Part shown: one piece after another, positions 25,720 through 35,200 of the stretch
Numbering within the stretch: the stretch's first letter is position 1
Layout: each line of letters opens with the position of its first letter
Assembly (NCBI GenBank): GCA_937919725.1
Contig: CALFOS010000089.1
Location: 1 to 40,163 of the forward strand
Direction of reading: 5' to 3'
Origin: an uncultured Fluviicola sp.
Lineage (GTDB): Bacteria; Bacteroidota; Bacteroidia; Flavobacteriales_D; Crocinitomicaceae
Length of the DNA stretch: 40,163 bases
Notes under the pieces: generated by a model
What the model was told of the DNA's origin: nothing
What the model saw: the letters and a program-made list of their open reading frames with translations, nothing else
Databases searched by the model: none
Made by a program: the position numbers and the translations under genes

Positions 25720-26469
25720 TTGGCAGTAAAGACAATTTTAGTTTCGCAACCGAAACCTGAAGGAGCAAAGTCTCCTTATTTCGATTTGGCGGAGAAGTAT
25801 AAGTTGAAAATTGATTTTCGCTCCTTCATTCATGTGGAGGGAATTGATGCGCAGGAATTCCGGACGCAAAAGGTAGAGTTGGGCAAGCACACAGGAATTG
25901 TTCTGACATCGAAAAACGCCGTGGATCATTACTTCAGAATTGCTGGCGAAATGCGTTTCGACGTTCCCGACGCCATGAAGTATTTCTGTATCTCAGAAGC
26001 GGTAGCTTATTACCTTCAAAAATACGTTGCATACCGCAAACGAAAAATCTTCTTCGTGAATCAACGCATCGAGGATTTGGTTGACATCATGAAGAAACAC
26101 AAAAAGGAAACTTTTTTACTTCCTTGTGCCGATCGCTTACGCGACAATATTCCTGATACGCTAGCCGAAAGCAACCTCAATTTCACGAAAGCCGTGCTCT
26201 ACCGAACGGTAGCGTCCGATCTTTCCGATTTGGAGAATGTGTACTACGACATGCTGGTTTTTTATAGCCCAGGAGGAGTGGAGTCTTTGATGAAAAACTT
26301 CCCAGACTTCAAGCAAAATGAAACGGTAATTGCCGCGTTTGGCCCTACAACTGCAAAAGCGATTGTCGACAATAACCTTCGCCTCGATCTTCACGCACCA
26401 CAACCGAATGCACCATCCATGACGGGAGCAATCGAGAATTTTGTGAAAAGTGCAAAAAAGGTAAAGTAA
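25720..26469 (+). CDS. hemD: Uroporphyrinogen-III synthase
   Basis: HemD cyclises hydroxymethylbilane to uroporphyrinogen III, the branch point of haem, sirohaem and cobalamin synthesis. The 249-residue protein has the two-lobed family pattern: lobe one opens ILVSQPKPEGAKSPYFDLAEKY and includes GIVLTSKNAVDHYF, where the family has its conserved TS-x-x-A/G-V stretch; lobe two has ETFLLPCADRLRDNIPDTL, DMLVFYSPGGVESLMKNFPDF and VIAAFGPTTAKAIVDNNLRLDLHAPQPNAPSMTGAIENFV. The start appears to be TTG, since no ATG or GTG lies in frame upstream and the MxVKTILVSQPKP beginning is the family norm in this phylum. HemD sequences diverge strongly, so the call rests on overall pattern plus context after DUF4271. 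It converges with the sirtuin gene 12 nt away. Confidence 0.85.
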   Translation: MAVKTILVSQPKPEGAKSPYFDLAEKYKLKIDFRSFIHVEGIDAQEFRTQKVELGKHTGIVLTSKNAVDHYFRIAGEMRFDVPDAMKYFCISEAVAYYLQKYVAYRKRKIFFVNQRIEDLVDIMKKHKKETFLLPCADRLRDNIPDTLAESNLNFTKAVLYRTVASDLSDLENVYYDMLVFYSPGGVESLMKNFPDFKQNETVIAAFGPTTAKAIVDNNLRLDLHAPQPNAPSMTGAIENFVKSAKKVK

Positions 26470-26481
26470 CCCAAATTTTGT

Positions 26482-27183
26482 CTATCGATTTTTGAGTTCA
26501 GCTAGCACTGTTCGCATTCCTGCACTTGCCGAAGCGTTTATTTTCACGAAATTTTTCGGGACATCCAACTCATCTGCCTTTGGATCGATGATGTATCTTT
26601 TTTGCGCATTTTCGGCGAAATGAATTAGCCCGGCGGCAGGGTAAACTTGCAGTGAAGTTCCAATTATAATCAACACATCCGCGCCCGCGAGAACACGCGC
26701 AGCTTCCTCGTAAGCAGGCACATCTTCACCGAACCAAACCACATGTGGACGCAAACGATGGCCATCAGGACAAAGGTCTGTCTTTTCAAGTTTCCAACCA
26801 TCTATGGGATAGTACGCCTTTTCTTGTGCAGGACCAGAACTCTTTGCGAGCCGAATATTTCCGTGCAAATGGAGGATGTTCGAACTCCCAGCACGCTCGT
26901 GTAAATCATCGATGTTTTGCGTAATCACGCTGACATTTCCAAGGTCTTCTAATTCAACAACTTCCAAATGCGCGTCGTTCGGAAGTGCTTGCATTACTGA
27001 CTGTCGCCGCTCGTTGTAGAAAGTTGTCACCAACTCTGGGTCCCTGAGCCATGCGGCAGGTGTTGCAACGTCCTCCACACGATAGTTCTCCCACAAGCCA
27101 TTCGAGTCGCGAAAGGTTTGTATTCCACTTTCGGCACTCATGCCAGCCCCCGAAAACACTACAATAGTTAATTCCCCCATCAT
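26482..27183 (-). CDS. cobB: SIR2-family NAD-dependent protein deacylase (class III type)
   Basis: Sirtuins remove acyl groups from lysines using NAD. The 233-residue protein has FSGAGMSAESGIQTFRD (10-25, NAD-binding GAGxSxESGIxxFR), ITQNIDDLHERAGS (87-100), the catalytic His107 in LHLHGN, VVWFGEDVP, and IIIGTSLQVYPAAGLI. FYNERR supplies Tyr56 and Arg59, the YxxR pair that in SIRT5/CobB-type enzymes prefers succinyl and malonyl groups over acetyl. The zinc site is degenerate: the protein has a single cysteine (LCPDGHRLRPH) where zinc-binding sirtuins have four. This loss occurs in some bacterial homologues, and activity may persist. Two consecutive ATG codons stand at the start; the first is used here. 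Confidence 0.92.
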   Translation of the reverse strand: MMGELTIVVFSGAGMSAESGIQTFRDSNGLWENYRVEDVATPAAWLRDPELVTTFYNERRQSVMQALPNDAHLEVVELEDLGNVSVITQNIDDLHERAGSSNILHLHGNIRLAKSSGPAQEKAYYPIDGWKLEKTDLCPDGHRLRPHVVWFGEDVPAYEEAARVLAGADVLIIIGTSLQVYPAAGLIHFAENAQKRYIIDPKADELDVPKNFVKINASASAGMRTVLAELKNR

Positions 27184-27244
27184 TTTTTACAGTTAGCTTT
27201 ACAAGAATTAAACGAATTTACTTAGAATAAAACAGTTAGAACCA

Positions 27245-27276
27245 TTTGGTTAAGGTTCTTCAATAACCTACCTTTG
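27245..27276 (+). promoter_or_regulatory. Strong Bacteroidota promoter for the Omp28-like gene
   Basis: TTTG (27245-27248), 20 nt, then TACCTTTG (27269-27276) match the -33/-7 consensus without mismatch. The leader to the ATG at 27322 is about 40 nt and AT-rich (TTAATCTTTAATTAAAAAAAA), common for highly expressed Bacteroidota genes. Confidence 0.8.
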
Positions 27277-27321
27277 GCACTGATTTTTAGAACTAAAATT
27301 AATCTTTAATTAAAAAAAACT

Positions 27322-29208
27322 ATGAAAAATTTATTACTCTGTGGAGGTCTCCTTTTGGCAAGTAGCGCGTTTTCGCAAGTGCTGACGGAAGATTTCGAAG
27401 GACTAGGTGGAGCTCTTCCGGCTGGATGGGTATCCGGCTCAACTACACCAGGTTCTGGTGATTGGATTACTGGTACTTCTACAAATGCTAACTCTGCTGG
27501 CTTTTGGCCAGTGCCTACTCACGGTAGTTTTGCACAAGTGAATGACGACGCATGTAACTGTGTGTTAACTGCAGCTTACTTAACATCTCCTTCAATGGAC
27601 TTTACTGGTTTAACAGGTGTTGTACTGCAATATGCATTCGTTGACGATTTAACGTATGGTGGAAACCCACATCTAGTTCAAGTTTCCGTTAATGGTGGTG
27701 CTTGGGCTACCGTTTTCACGTATGTTCCAGGTGCATCACCAAACATTGAGTGGCAAGACGGATTGGTTTCGCTTGGCGCTGCAACTAATGGTGCTGCTGA
27801 CGTAAAAGTACGTTGGAAATACGATGACGCTGGTGCTTGGGCAACTGGTCTTGCAATTGACGATGTAGTAGTGAAAGTTCCTGCTCAAAATGATGCGAGT
27901 ATTACTGGCGTTTCTTTGAACCGTTGGGCATTGATCAACACGAATACTGTGCTAAGTGCACTCGTAACAAATGTTGGTGGAAACGCAATCACTTCTTTGA
28001 CAATTGATTGGAATGATGGTACAAGTCACTCTTCTGTGATCCCAGTTAATATCGCTGTTGGTGCTTCTGCAACTGTTGCTCACCCAACAAACGTAACGTA
28101 TGCTACAGCTGTTGAGAAAAACATCGCAGTTACTATTACAAGCGTAAATAGTGCTGCTGATGGTGATCCATCAAACAATGCTTCTTCTGGACTTCACAAC
28201 ACGTTGAGTCAACAAACTGACAAAGCGGTTGTTATTGAAGAAGGAACAGGTACGTGGTGTGGATGGTGTCCTCGTGGTGCTGTCGCAATGGATTACATGA
28301 CGACAACGTATCCTGCTGATTTCATCGGTGTCGCTGTTCACAATGGTGATCCAATGACTGTTACTGCTTACGATGCTGCTGCGGCTTTCTCTGGTTTCCC
28401 AGGAGCTAACGTAGATCGTTCACTTTTGGGCGTTTCTGTATCTCAATCTTTGTTCGAGCAATACTACAACAACCGTGTGAACATGGGAGTACCTGCAAAT
28501 GTAGATGGTGTAGTTACTGGAACAGGAGCAAGCGTAACGGTTAACGCATCTGCGAGTTTCTATACTCCAGTTACGGGTGCTAACTTCCGTTTGGCGGTAG
28601 TTATCGCAGAAAACAATGTAACAGGAACAACTTCTGGATACAACCAAACGAACTACTACGCAGGTGGTGGTCAAGGTGCAATGGGTGGTTACGAGGCTCT
28701 TCCAGATCCAGTACCAGCTGCACAGATGGTTTACGATCACGTTGGACGTGCTTTGTTAGGAGGATACGCTGGACAAGCTGGTTCGGTTCCTGCAACAATC
28801 ACTGATGGAACAGTAGCTAACTACACATTTACATACACAGTTCCTGGAACGAGCAACCGTGCAAATATGTATGCAGTAGTTATGTTGATTGATAACGCAA
28901 CGGGCGAAATCGTGAATGCGAAATCGACTCCACTTGCTGCAGCAGGAATTGCTTCTGTAGAAACAATTGGAATGAATGTATATCCAAACCCTGCTTCAGA
29001 TAACGTAAACGTTGCTTTCGAAGCTGCTGGAGATTACACAATTACAATTACTGACATGGCTGGACGCGTAGTTTCAACTAACGCTTTCTCTAACTTGTCT
29101 GGTGCTCAAAACATCGCAATTCCAGTTGCTGAGTTGATGAGCGGAAACTACATCGTTAGCGTTGCTACCGAAGGAGCTTCTTACAACCAAGTACTTGTTA
29201 TCAGATAA
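27322..29208 (+). CDS. Omp28-related T9SS cargo protein with anchor-J, thioredoxin-like CxxC and sorting domains
   Basis: The 628-residue protein has a signal peptide (MKNLLLCGGLLLASSAFSQ) and a MAM-like choice-of-anchor J domain (about 22-188: TEDFEGLGGALPAGWVSGS to GLAIDDVVVKV). A CARDB-like sandwich follows at about 190-295 (NDASITGVSLNRWALINTNTVLSALVTNVGG). The Omp28-type thioredoxin-like domain follows (about 300-540) with the redox motif TWCGWCPRGAVAMDYM (Cys313 and Cys316). The type A T9SS tail (about 548-628) reads VYPNPASDNVNVAFEAAG, ITITDMAGRVVST, LMSGNYIVSVATEGASYNQVLVIR. It should be exported through SprA and be surface exposed, with a role in thiol chemistry or binding that is not known. 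Codons lean towards T-ending GCT, GTT and GGT and a perfect promoter precedes it, suggesting high expression. Confidence 0.9.
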   Translation: MKNLLLCGGLLLASSAFSQVLTEDFEGLGGALPAGWVSGSTTPGSGDWITGTSTNANSAGFWPVPTHGSFAQVNDDACNCVLTAAYLTSPSMDFTGLTGVVLQYAFVDDLTYGGNPHLVQVSVNGGAWATVFTYVPGASPNIEWQDGLVSLGAATNGAADVKVRWKYDDAGAWATGLAIDDVVVKVPAQNDASITGVSLNRWALINTNTVLSALVTNVGGNAITSLTIDWNDGTSHSSVIPVNIAVGASATVAHPTNVTYATAVEKNIAVTITSVNSAADGDPSNNASSGLHNTLSQQTDKAVVIEEGTGTWCGWCPRGAVAMDYMTTTYPADFIGVAVHNGDPMTVTAYDAAAAFSGFPGANVDRSLLGVSVSQSLFEQYYNNRVNMGVPANVDGVVTGTGASVTVNASASFYTPVTGANFRLAVVIAENNVTGTTSGYNQTNYYAGGGQGAMGGYEALPDPVPAAQMVYDHVGRALLGGYAGQAGSVPATITDGTVANYTFTYTVPGTSNRANMYAVVMLIDNATGEIVNAKSTPLAAAGIASVETIGMNVYPNPASDNVNVAFEAAGDYTITITDMAGRVVSTNAFSNLSGAQNIAIPVAELMSGNYIVSVATEGASYNQVLVIR

Positions 29209-29258
29209 TATACTTAAGTAAGTCCAACTTCTTTTTGAGAAGTAGACGAATAGGTTTT

Positions 29259-29312
29259 AAAGCCGTTTGTTCCGTTCCGATAATTATCGGAATCGGAATA
29301 AGCGGCTTTTTT
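29259..29312 (+). terminator. Terminator after the Omp28-like gene with an internal perfect palindrome
   Basis: AAAGCCG (29259-29265) pairs with CGGCTTT (29303-29309), followed by a T run to 29312. Inside it, TCCG pairs with CGGA, and the 18-bp perfect palindrome TTCCGATAATTATCGGAA (29275-29292) forms the tip. It isolates this gene from the maeB operon. Confidence 0.8.
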
Positions 29313-29344
29313 CATTTACATCCCTGATTCCAAAAGCATTTTCG

Positions 29345-29352
29345 TATCTTTG
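29345..29352 (+). promoter_or_regulatory. -7 promoter element for the maeB-ruvA-sprA operon
   Basis: TATCTTTG matches TAnnTTTG and ends 23 nt before the maeB ATG at 29376, downstream of a terminator. No convincing -33 TTTG is visible. Confidence 0.5.
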
Positions 29353-29375
29353 ACCGCTTCAAAAGCGACCAACAT

Positions 29376-31640
29376 ATGCCAAAAATCAGAAAACAAGATG
29401 CACTCGATTATCATTCCATGGGAAAGCCAGGGAAAATTGAGGTAGTTCCAACAAAACCTTATGCAACTCAACGCGACCTTTCCTTGGCGTATTCACCCGG
29501 CGTGGCAGAGCCATGCTTACGAATTGCTGAAAACAAGGAAGATGTCTACAAATACACAAGCAAAGGAAATCTTGTAGCGGTTATTTCGAATGGAACTTCG
29601 GTTCTTGGTTTGGGAGATATCGGCCCAGAAGCATCGAAACCGGTGATGGAAGGAAAAGGCTTGCTCTTCAAGATTTTTGCAGACATCGATGTGTTCGATA
29701 TTGAGGTAGACGCAACCGATCCTGAACTTTTTATTCAAACAGTAAAGGCGATTGCACCCACGTTTGGCGGAATCAACCTCGAAGATATCAAAGCGCCCGA
29801 AGCGTTTATTATTGAAGAACGACTCAAGGCAGAGTTGGATATTCCAGTGATGCACGACGACCAGCACGGAACAGCAATTATATCCTCTGCCGCATTGCTG
29901 AATGCACTCGAATTGGCCAAAAAAAGAATTGACCGCGTTAAAATTGTGGTCTCTGGGGCAGGAGCTTCCGCCTTGTCTTGCGCCAAACTATACCACGCTC
30001 TTGGAGCGAAAGTGGAAAATATTTTTATGTTCGATTCCAAAGGACTCATCTATGCAGACCGAACGGATTTGGACGACAGCAAGAAAATGTTTGCGAAGCA
30101 CAAAAAGGACATTGAGTTCAAAGATGCCTTCAAAAAAGCAGATGTTTTCTTAGGTCTTTCGCGTGGTGGATTAGTAGATAAAGGCATGATTAAAGTAATG
30201 GCGAAGGATCCAATCGTGTTCGCACTTGCTAACCCAGAACCCGAAATTGGGTACAAAGACGCAACGTCGGTTCGCAAGGACATCATCATGGCGACAGGCC
30301 GATCCGATCATCCTAACCAAGTGAACAACGTACTCGGTTTTCCGTTTATTTTTAGAGGAGCCTTGGATGTACGCGCAACTACCATCAACGAAGAAATGAA
30401 ACTGGCAGCCGTGAAAGCAATTGCTGCTCTCGCCAAAGAAACAATTCCCGAAGAGGTGATTGAAGCCTACGGCGAAAAAAATATATCCTTCGGGCGCGAT
30501 CAAATTATTCCAAAACCGCTCGATCCACGATTGATCTACTACGTAGCACCAGCGGTGGCAAAAGCGGCCATGGAATCGGGCGTGGCAAAACACCCTATCG
30601 AAGATTGGGATGCCTATGAAATGGAACTGAAAAACCGTTTGGGCATCGACAATAAATTGATTCGAACAATTACAGAAAAAGCGCAACGCTCTCCAAAACG
30701 TGTTGTTTATGCAGAGGCAGACAACATTAAAATCCTCAAAGCGGCACAAACGGCTTGGGAAGAAGGAGTGGCTTTTCCAATATTGCTCGGCAAGAAAAGC
30801 TTGATCGAATCACTCATAGTGGAGTACATGATGGAGTTTCCAGAGGTGGAAATTGTCGATCCTAAGGCAGATGAAGAAAAAGAGCGCCGACAAGCGTACG
30901 GAGCAAAGTTTTTTGAAAAACGCATGCGAAAAGGGCTCACGGAGTTCGAAGCGGTACAAATTATGCGTGAGCGGAACCATTTCGGTGCTATGATGGTTGA
31001 AACAGGTGACGCCGACGCAATGATTTCTGGAATTTCCCGCAACTACCGTGATGTGGTTCGACCCGTGATTCAAACCATCGGGCTGCAAAAGGACATGAAA
31101 GTGGTGGCAGGAATGTATATTCTCGACACAAAACGCGGTCCACTTTTCTTGGCAGATACCACTTTGAATGTGAATCCAAATGCAGATGAAATTGCGGAAA
31201 TCACCATGAACGTTGCCAAAATGATCCGTAAATTCAAAATTCATCCACGCATTGCTTTGTTGAGCTACTCCAACTTCGGATCAGGCACAGGCGAAGATGC
31301 AACCAAAATGGCACGAGCCGTAGAAATTATTCGAGAAAAAGATCCAAATCTGATTGTAGACGGCGAGGTGCAAGCAAATTTTGCGCTGAACAATGAATTG
31401 ATGAACGAAAAATTCTCCTTTTCTACGCTCTCCAACAAAAAAGTGAATACGCTGATTTTCCCAAATCTTGCTTCTGGAAATATTGCCTACAAATTGATGC
31501 AAGAAATGAACGACGACGATTCCATCGGACCCGTGCTCGTTGGTTTGAAAAAATCCGTTCACGTATTACAAATGGGAGCATCCGTTCGCGAAATCATTAA
31601 CATGGTAAAAGTCGCAGTGGTAGACGCACAAAACAAATAG
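29376..31640 (+). CDS. maeB: NADP-dependent malic enzyme with C-terminal phosphotransacetylase-like domain
   Basis: The enzyme oxidatively decarboxylates malate to pyruvate, yielding NADPH. The 754-residue protein is the long MaeB type. The malic domain (about 1-160) shows YATQRDLSLAYSPGVAEPCLRIAE and GLGDIGPEASKPVMEGKGLLFKIFADIDVFDIEV, and INLEDIKAPEAFIIEERL binds metal and malate. The NADP-binding domain (about 165-420) shows VMHDDQHGTAIISSAALLNAL, IVVSGAGASALSCAKL and FALANPEPEIGY. Residues about 430-754 resemble phosphate acetyltransferase (RVVYAEADNIKILKAAQ; GDADAMISGISRNYRDVVRPVIQTIG; DGEVQANFALN; FPNLASGNIAYKLMQ). In studied MaeB proteins this part binds acetyl-CoA for allosteric control rather than catalysis. 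The ruvA ATG follows its stop after 2 nt. Confidence 0.96.
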   Translation: MPKIRKQDALDYHSMGKPGKIEVVPTKPYATQRDLSLAYSPGVAEPCLRIAENKEDVYKYTSKGNLVAVISNGTSVLGLGDIGPEASKPVMEGKGLLFKIFADIDVFDIEVDATDPELFIQTVKAIAPTFGGINLEDIKAPEAFIIEERLKAELDIPVMHDDQHGTAIISSAALLNALELAKKRIDRVKIVVSGAGASALSCAKLYHALGAKVENIFMFDSKGLIYADRTDLDDSKKMFAKHKKDIEFKDAFKKADVFLGLSRGGLVDKGMIKVMAKDPIVFALANPEPEIGYKDATSVRKDIIMATGRSDHPNQVNNVLGFPFIFRGALDVRATTINEEMKLAAVKAIAALAKETIPEEVIEAYGEKNISFGRDQIIPKPLDPRLIYYVAPAVAKAAMESGVAKHPIEDWDAYEMELKNRLGIDNKLIRTITEKAQRSPKRVVYAEADNIKILKAAQTAWEEGVAFPILLGKKSLIESLIVEYMMEFPEVEIVDPKADEEKERRQAYGAKFFEKRMRKGLTEFEAVQIMRERNHFGAMMVETGDADAMISGISRNYRDVVRPVIQTIGLQKDMKVVAGMYILDTKRGPLFLADTTLNVNPNADEIAEITMNVAKMIRKFKIHPRIALLSYSNFGSGTGEDATKMARAVEIIREKDPNLIVDGEVQANFALNNELMNEKFSFSTLSNKKVNTLIFPNLASGNIAYKLMQEMNDDDSIGPVLVGLKKSVHVLQMGASVREIINMVKVAVVDAQNK

Positions 31641-31642
31641 GT

Positions 31643-32218
31643 ATGATTGCACAATTGAATGGTCGACTGATTGAAAAAGCTCCGACAGAACTTGTATTGG
31701 AGTGTGGAGGAGTTGGTTACGAAGTGAAAATCTCCCTCAACACGTTTTCCGCTATAGGAAGTGAGGAGCAACTTAAACTTTTCATCAAGTTTGTTGTACG
31801 GGAAGATGCGCAGATTTTATACGGCTTTGCTACCAAAATAGAACGCGAAATGTTCAACCATTTGGTGTCTGTGTCTGGGATTGGACCAAATACGGCGATG
31901 ATCATGCTGTCGTCTCTAGTGCCCGAAGAAATTGCCAGTGCCATTCAGAATGAGGACGTTCGGACCATTCAAGGGATTAAAGGAATTGGCGCGAAAACAG
32001 CACAGCGCGTTATTGTTGACTTGAAGGATAAAATGTTAAAAATGGCGTTTTCGTCCGAAAATATCTTCAATGCAAACAATACAAGTAGATTTGAAGCGTT
32101 AACAGCATTGGCTTCCTTAGGTTTTGATAAGAAATCTGCGGAAAAGGCGATAGATAAAATTGCAACTGGCGAAGAGTCGGTTGAACAGCTGATTAAAGGA
32201 GCACTGAAGATTCTTTAG
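31643..32218 (+). CDS. ruvA: Holliday junction branch migration protein RuvA
   Basis: RuvA binds four-way DNA junctions and loads the RuvB motor for branch migration. The 191-residue length is standard. The OB-fold N-terminal domain opens MIAQLNGRLIEKAPTELVLECGGVGYEVKISLN. Two helix-hairpin-helix motifs follow: HLVSVSGIGPNTAMIMLS (about 73-90) and IQGIKGIGAKTAQRVIVDLKDKM (about 108-130). The C-terminal RuvB-binding three-helix domain is visible as RFEALTALASLGFDKKSAEKAIDKI (about 150-175). The gene sits between maeB (2 nt) and sprA (34 nt to the chosen start). The ruvA-sprA order is known from Flavobacterium and relatives. The operon promoter upstream of maeB probably drives it. Confidence 0.97.
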   Translation: MIAQLNGRLIEKAPTELVLECGGVGYEVKISLNTFSAIGSEEQLKLFIKFVVREDAQILYGFATKIEREMFNHLVSVSGIGPNTAMIMLSSLVPEEIASAIQNEDVRTIQGIKGIGAKTAQRVIVDLKDKMLKMAFSSENIFNANNTSRFEALTALASLGFDKKSAEKAIDKIATGEESVEQLIKGALKIL

Positions 32219-32252
32219 TCGATATAAGAAATTGAATACGAGATTACTATAT

Positions 32253-35200
32253 ATGAAGTACGTTGGACTACTGCTTTTGTTTTGCTTGATTATTGTGCCT
32301 TCCTGGGCGCAAAATGATCCCGATACCAATCTGATCTATCCAATTAATCCTACTTACGATCCTACTCAAACAACCGATCAAAGTTTCGATTTAGGCGATC
32401 CATCTTCAGTGGAACGAACCATCGTTTACGATCCAGTAACAGGAAAATATATTTTCAAAGAAGTAATCGGGAAATCGGAACTCAACTACCGAAATCCTTC
32501 TATGATGACGCTCGAAGAGTACATCGAATACGAACGCAAAAAAGCACTTGCCGATAATTGGAAAGAAAAAATTGACGAGCAAACAGCTGAAAATCAACCC
32601 TTCGAATTTCCGATTAAAGTGGGTAGCAAAGTCTTCGAAAACTTCTTCGGATCCGATCAAATCACCATTCGAACAACAGGAAGCGTTGAAATAGCATTGG
32701 GCGTAAACTCTTCGCGCTACGACAATCCAATTCTCCCAGTGAAGCAACGTAGGATTACGCGCTTCGATTTCCAACAACAAATCAACCTCAACCTTGTTGG
32801 ACAAATTGGAACCCGCGTAAAACTGGGAACCAGCTACAACACACAAGCAGCATTTGATTTCGACAACATTTCGACGCTCGAATACACAGGAGATGCCGAT
32901 CAAATTATTCAAAAAATTCAACTCGGAAACGTATCATTCAAGCCGCCAACATCCTTGATTCAAGGATCGCAAGTGCTTTTTGGAGCCTATGGTCAATTCA
33001 AATTTGGAAACACAACCGTCGATTTCATCGGTGCGTCGTCCAAAGGACAAAAGAAAGAAATCAATATTACTGGAAAATCGCAAGCGCAACAGTTTGAGGT
33101 AACGGGGGACAATTACGAGTCGAATCGTCACTACTTCCTCAACGCCTATCACCACGACAATTACGACAAAGGAATGTCGACCTTGCCAATTCCAAACACC
33201 ACGATCAACCTTACGCGTATCGAGGTGTGGGTGATGAACCGAACAAACGAAACTGAAAACACACGAAATATCATTGCCTTCTCCGATTTGGGTGAAGCAA
33301 AACCAGAAAATTGTGAGGGTGACCCAGGTAATTACGCGACAGCAGATTTGCCACTCAATGATGCGAACGGACTCTACAAATGGGCTTCCGTGGACGCGCC
33401 AGGCATTCGATCGTTTAGCAACGCAACGCAAACCTTGGCCGCTCAAATTTCAGCACCAGGCCCGTTCCAACAAGCGGTTCACTACGAAAAAGTGGAGAAC
33501 GCACGAAAGTTGAACGAAAGTGAGTTTAGCTACAGCGCTCAACTTGGATTCATCTCCCTGAACATGCCTTTGAACAACGACGAGGTATTGGCGGTTTCGT
33601 ATGAGTACACCTACAGAGGTGACACCTATCAAGTAGGGGAATTTTCTACAGATGGTATCGCTGGACAAGATGCACTCATTGTAAAACTCTTGAAGCCAAC
33701 AATCACCAACCCAAAAAATGCGATTTGGAAATTGATGATGAAAAACGTTTACTCCATCGGTGCGTACCAAGTGGATCAACAAGGTTTCCGCTTGAATATC
33801 TTGTACAATAATCCCGAGACCTCCGTTAATGTTCCATTTTTCCCGATGGATGGTGTGGACGATGAACAGATCGTGACTTTACTGGAAATGGACAAATTGA
33901 ACCAAAACAACCAACCTTTTTCGGATGGGGTTTTCGATTTTGTGCCAATCAGTTTTAACGGAAACAGAGCGGAATCTGCAGGAACAATCAACACACGAAA
34001 CGGACGAATATACTTTACTACCGTGGAGCCTTTTGGACAAACACTTGCCAATAAGTTAGCAGCGGTGGGAACGATTCCTCAGGTGTTGATTGATCAAGTT
34101 TCATACACCGAATTATACGATTCCACGAAAACGGCAGCTCAACAAATTCCATCCAAAAACAGGTTTAGCTTCAAAGGAGAGTACCAATCTTCCATCAGTT
34201 CCGATATTCCGTTGAATGCGCTCAATGTCCCTGAAGGGGCAGTGACAGTAACGGCGGGAGGTATCCAGTTGACCGAAGGAATGGACTACACAGTGGATTA
34301 CAACCTCGGACGTGTGAAAATCTTGAATGAGTCCTACCTCAATTCGAATACGCCGATCAAAATTTCCATCGAAAGCAATTCCGTCTTCGGATTCCAATCC
34401 AAATCCCTGATCGGGTCCAGGGTTAGCCATCGCTTTAGCGATAAATTCAACATTGGCGCCACGTGGATGCGCATGATGGAACGACCGATTACACAAAAAG
34501 TCGACATAGGAAGTGAACCTTACAAAAACAATGTGATTGGTTTCGACATCGCCTACAGAACGGATGTTCCCTTGCTCACAAAATTGGTCGATCTCCTTCC
34601 AATTATTTCAACCAAAGAACGATCTACTTTCTCCTTCACAGGTGAATTCGCCCACTTAATACCCGGCACACCGCGTGCAATTGGCAAATCTGGAATTTCG
34701 TACGTCGACGATTTCGAAGGAGCACAAAGTTCCATCGACCTTCGCTCGGCAACTGCTTGGCGCTTAGCATCGGTTCCGAAAGGACAGCAAGATCTGTTCC
34801 CTGAGGCAACTTTTACAGATCTTACAGCAGGATTCAAGCGCGCTCGAACAACTTGGTACGTTGTTGATCCATTGTTCTCACAAGGGTCCAACTTAACGCC
34901 ACAACACATCAAAGATAATCCAGAATTGGTGAGCGATAGTCGCGTACGTCTTGTTGGACAAACAGAAATTTGGCCCAACCAACAATTGGCAATCGGAACC
35001 ATTGGAAACATTCCTATTCTTGATTTGGCGTACTATCCAAAAGAGCGTGGAATGTACAACTTCGACACCACTAACACCACGGATGCAAATGGATTATTTA
35101 CCGATCCTGAGAACCGTTGGGGAGGAGTCATGCGCGCATTGACAACGAACGACTTTGAGTTAGCTAACATCGAATACATTCAGTTTTGGATGCTCGATCC

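Noticed and set aside
27189-27239. Direct repeat ACAGTTAG (27189-27196 and 27232-27239) as an operator pair upstream of the sirtuin
   Set aside because: Eight bases repeated once in an AT-rich spacer is expected by chance often enough; no symmetry or promoter overlap supports regulation.
30171-30749. 192-aa minus-strand ORF
   Set aside because: Shadow of maeB with Cys/Phe-rich composition; no start signals or neighbours support it.
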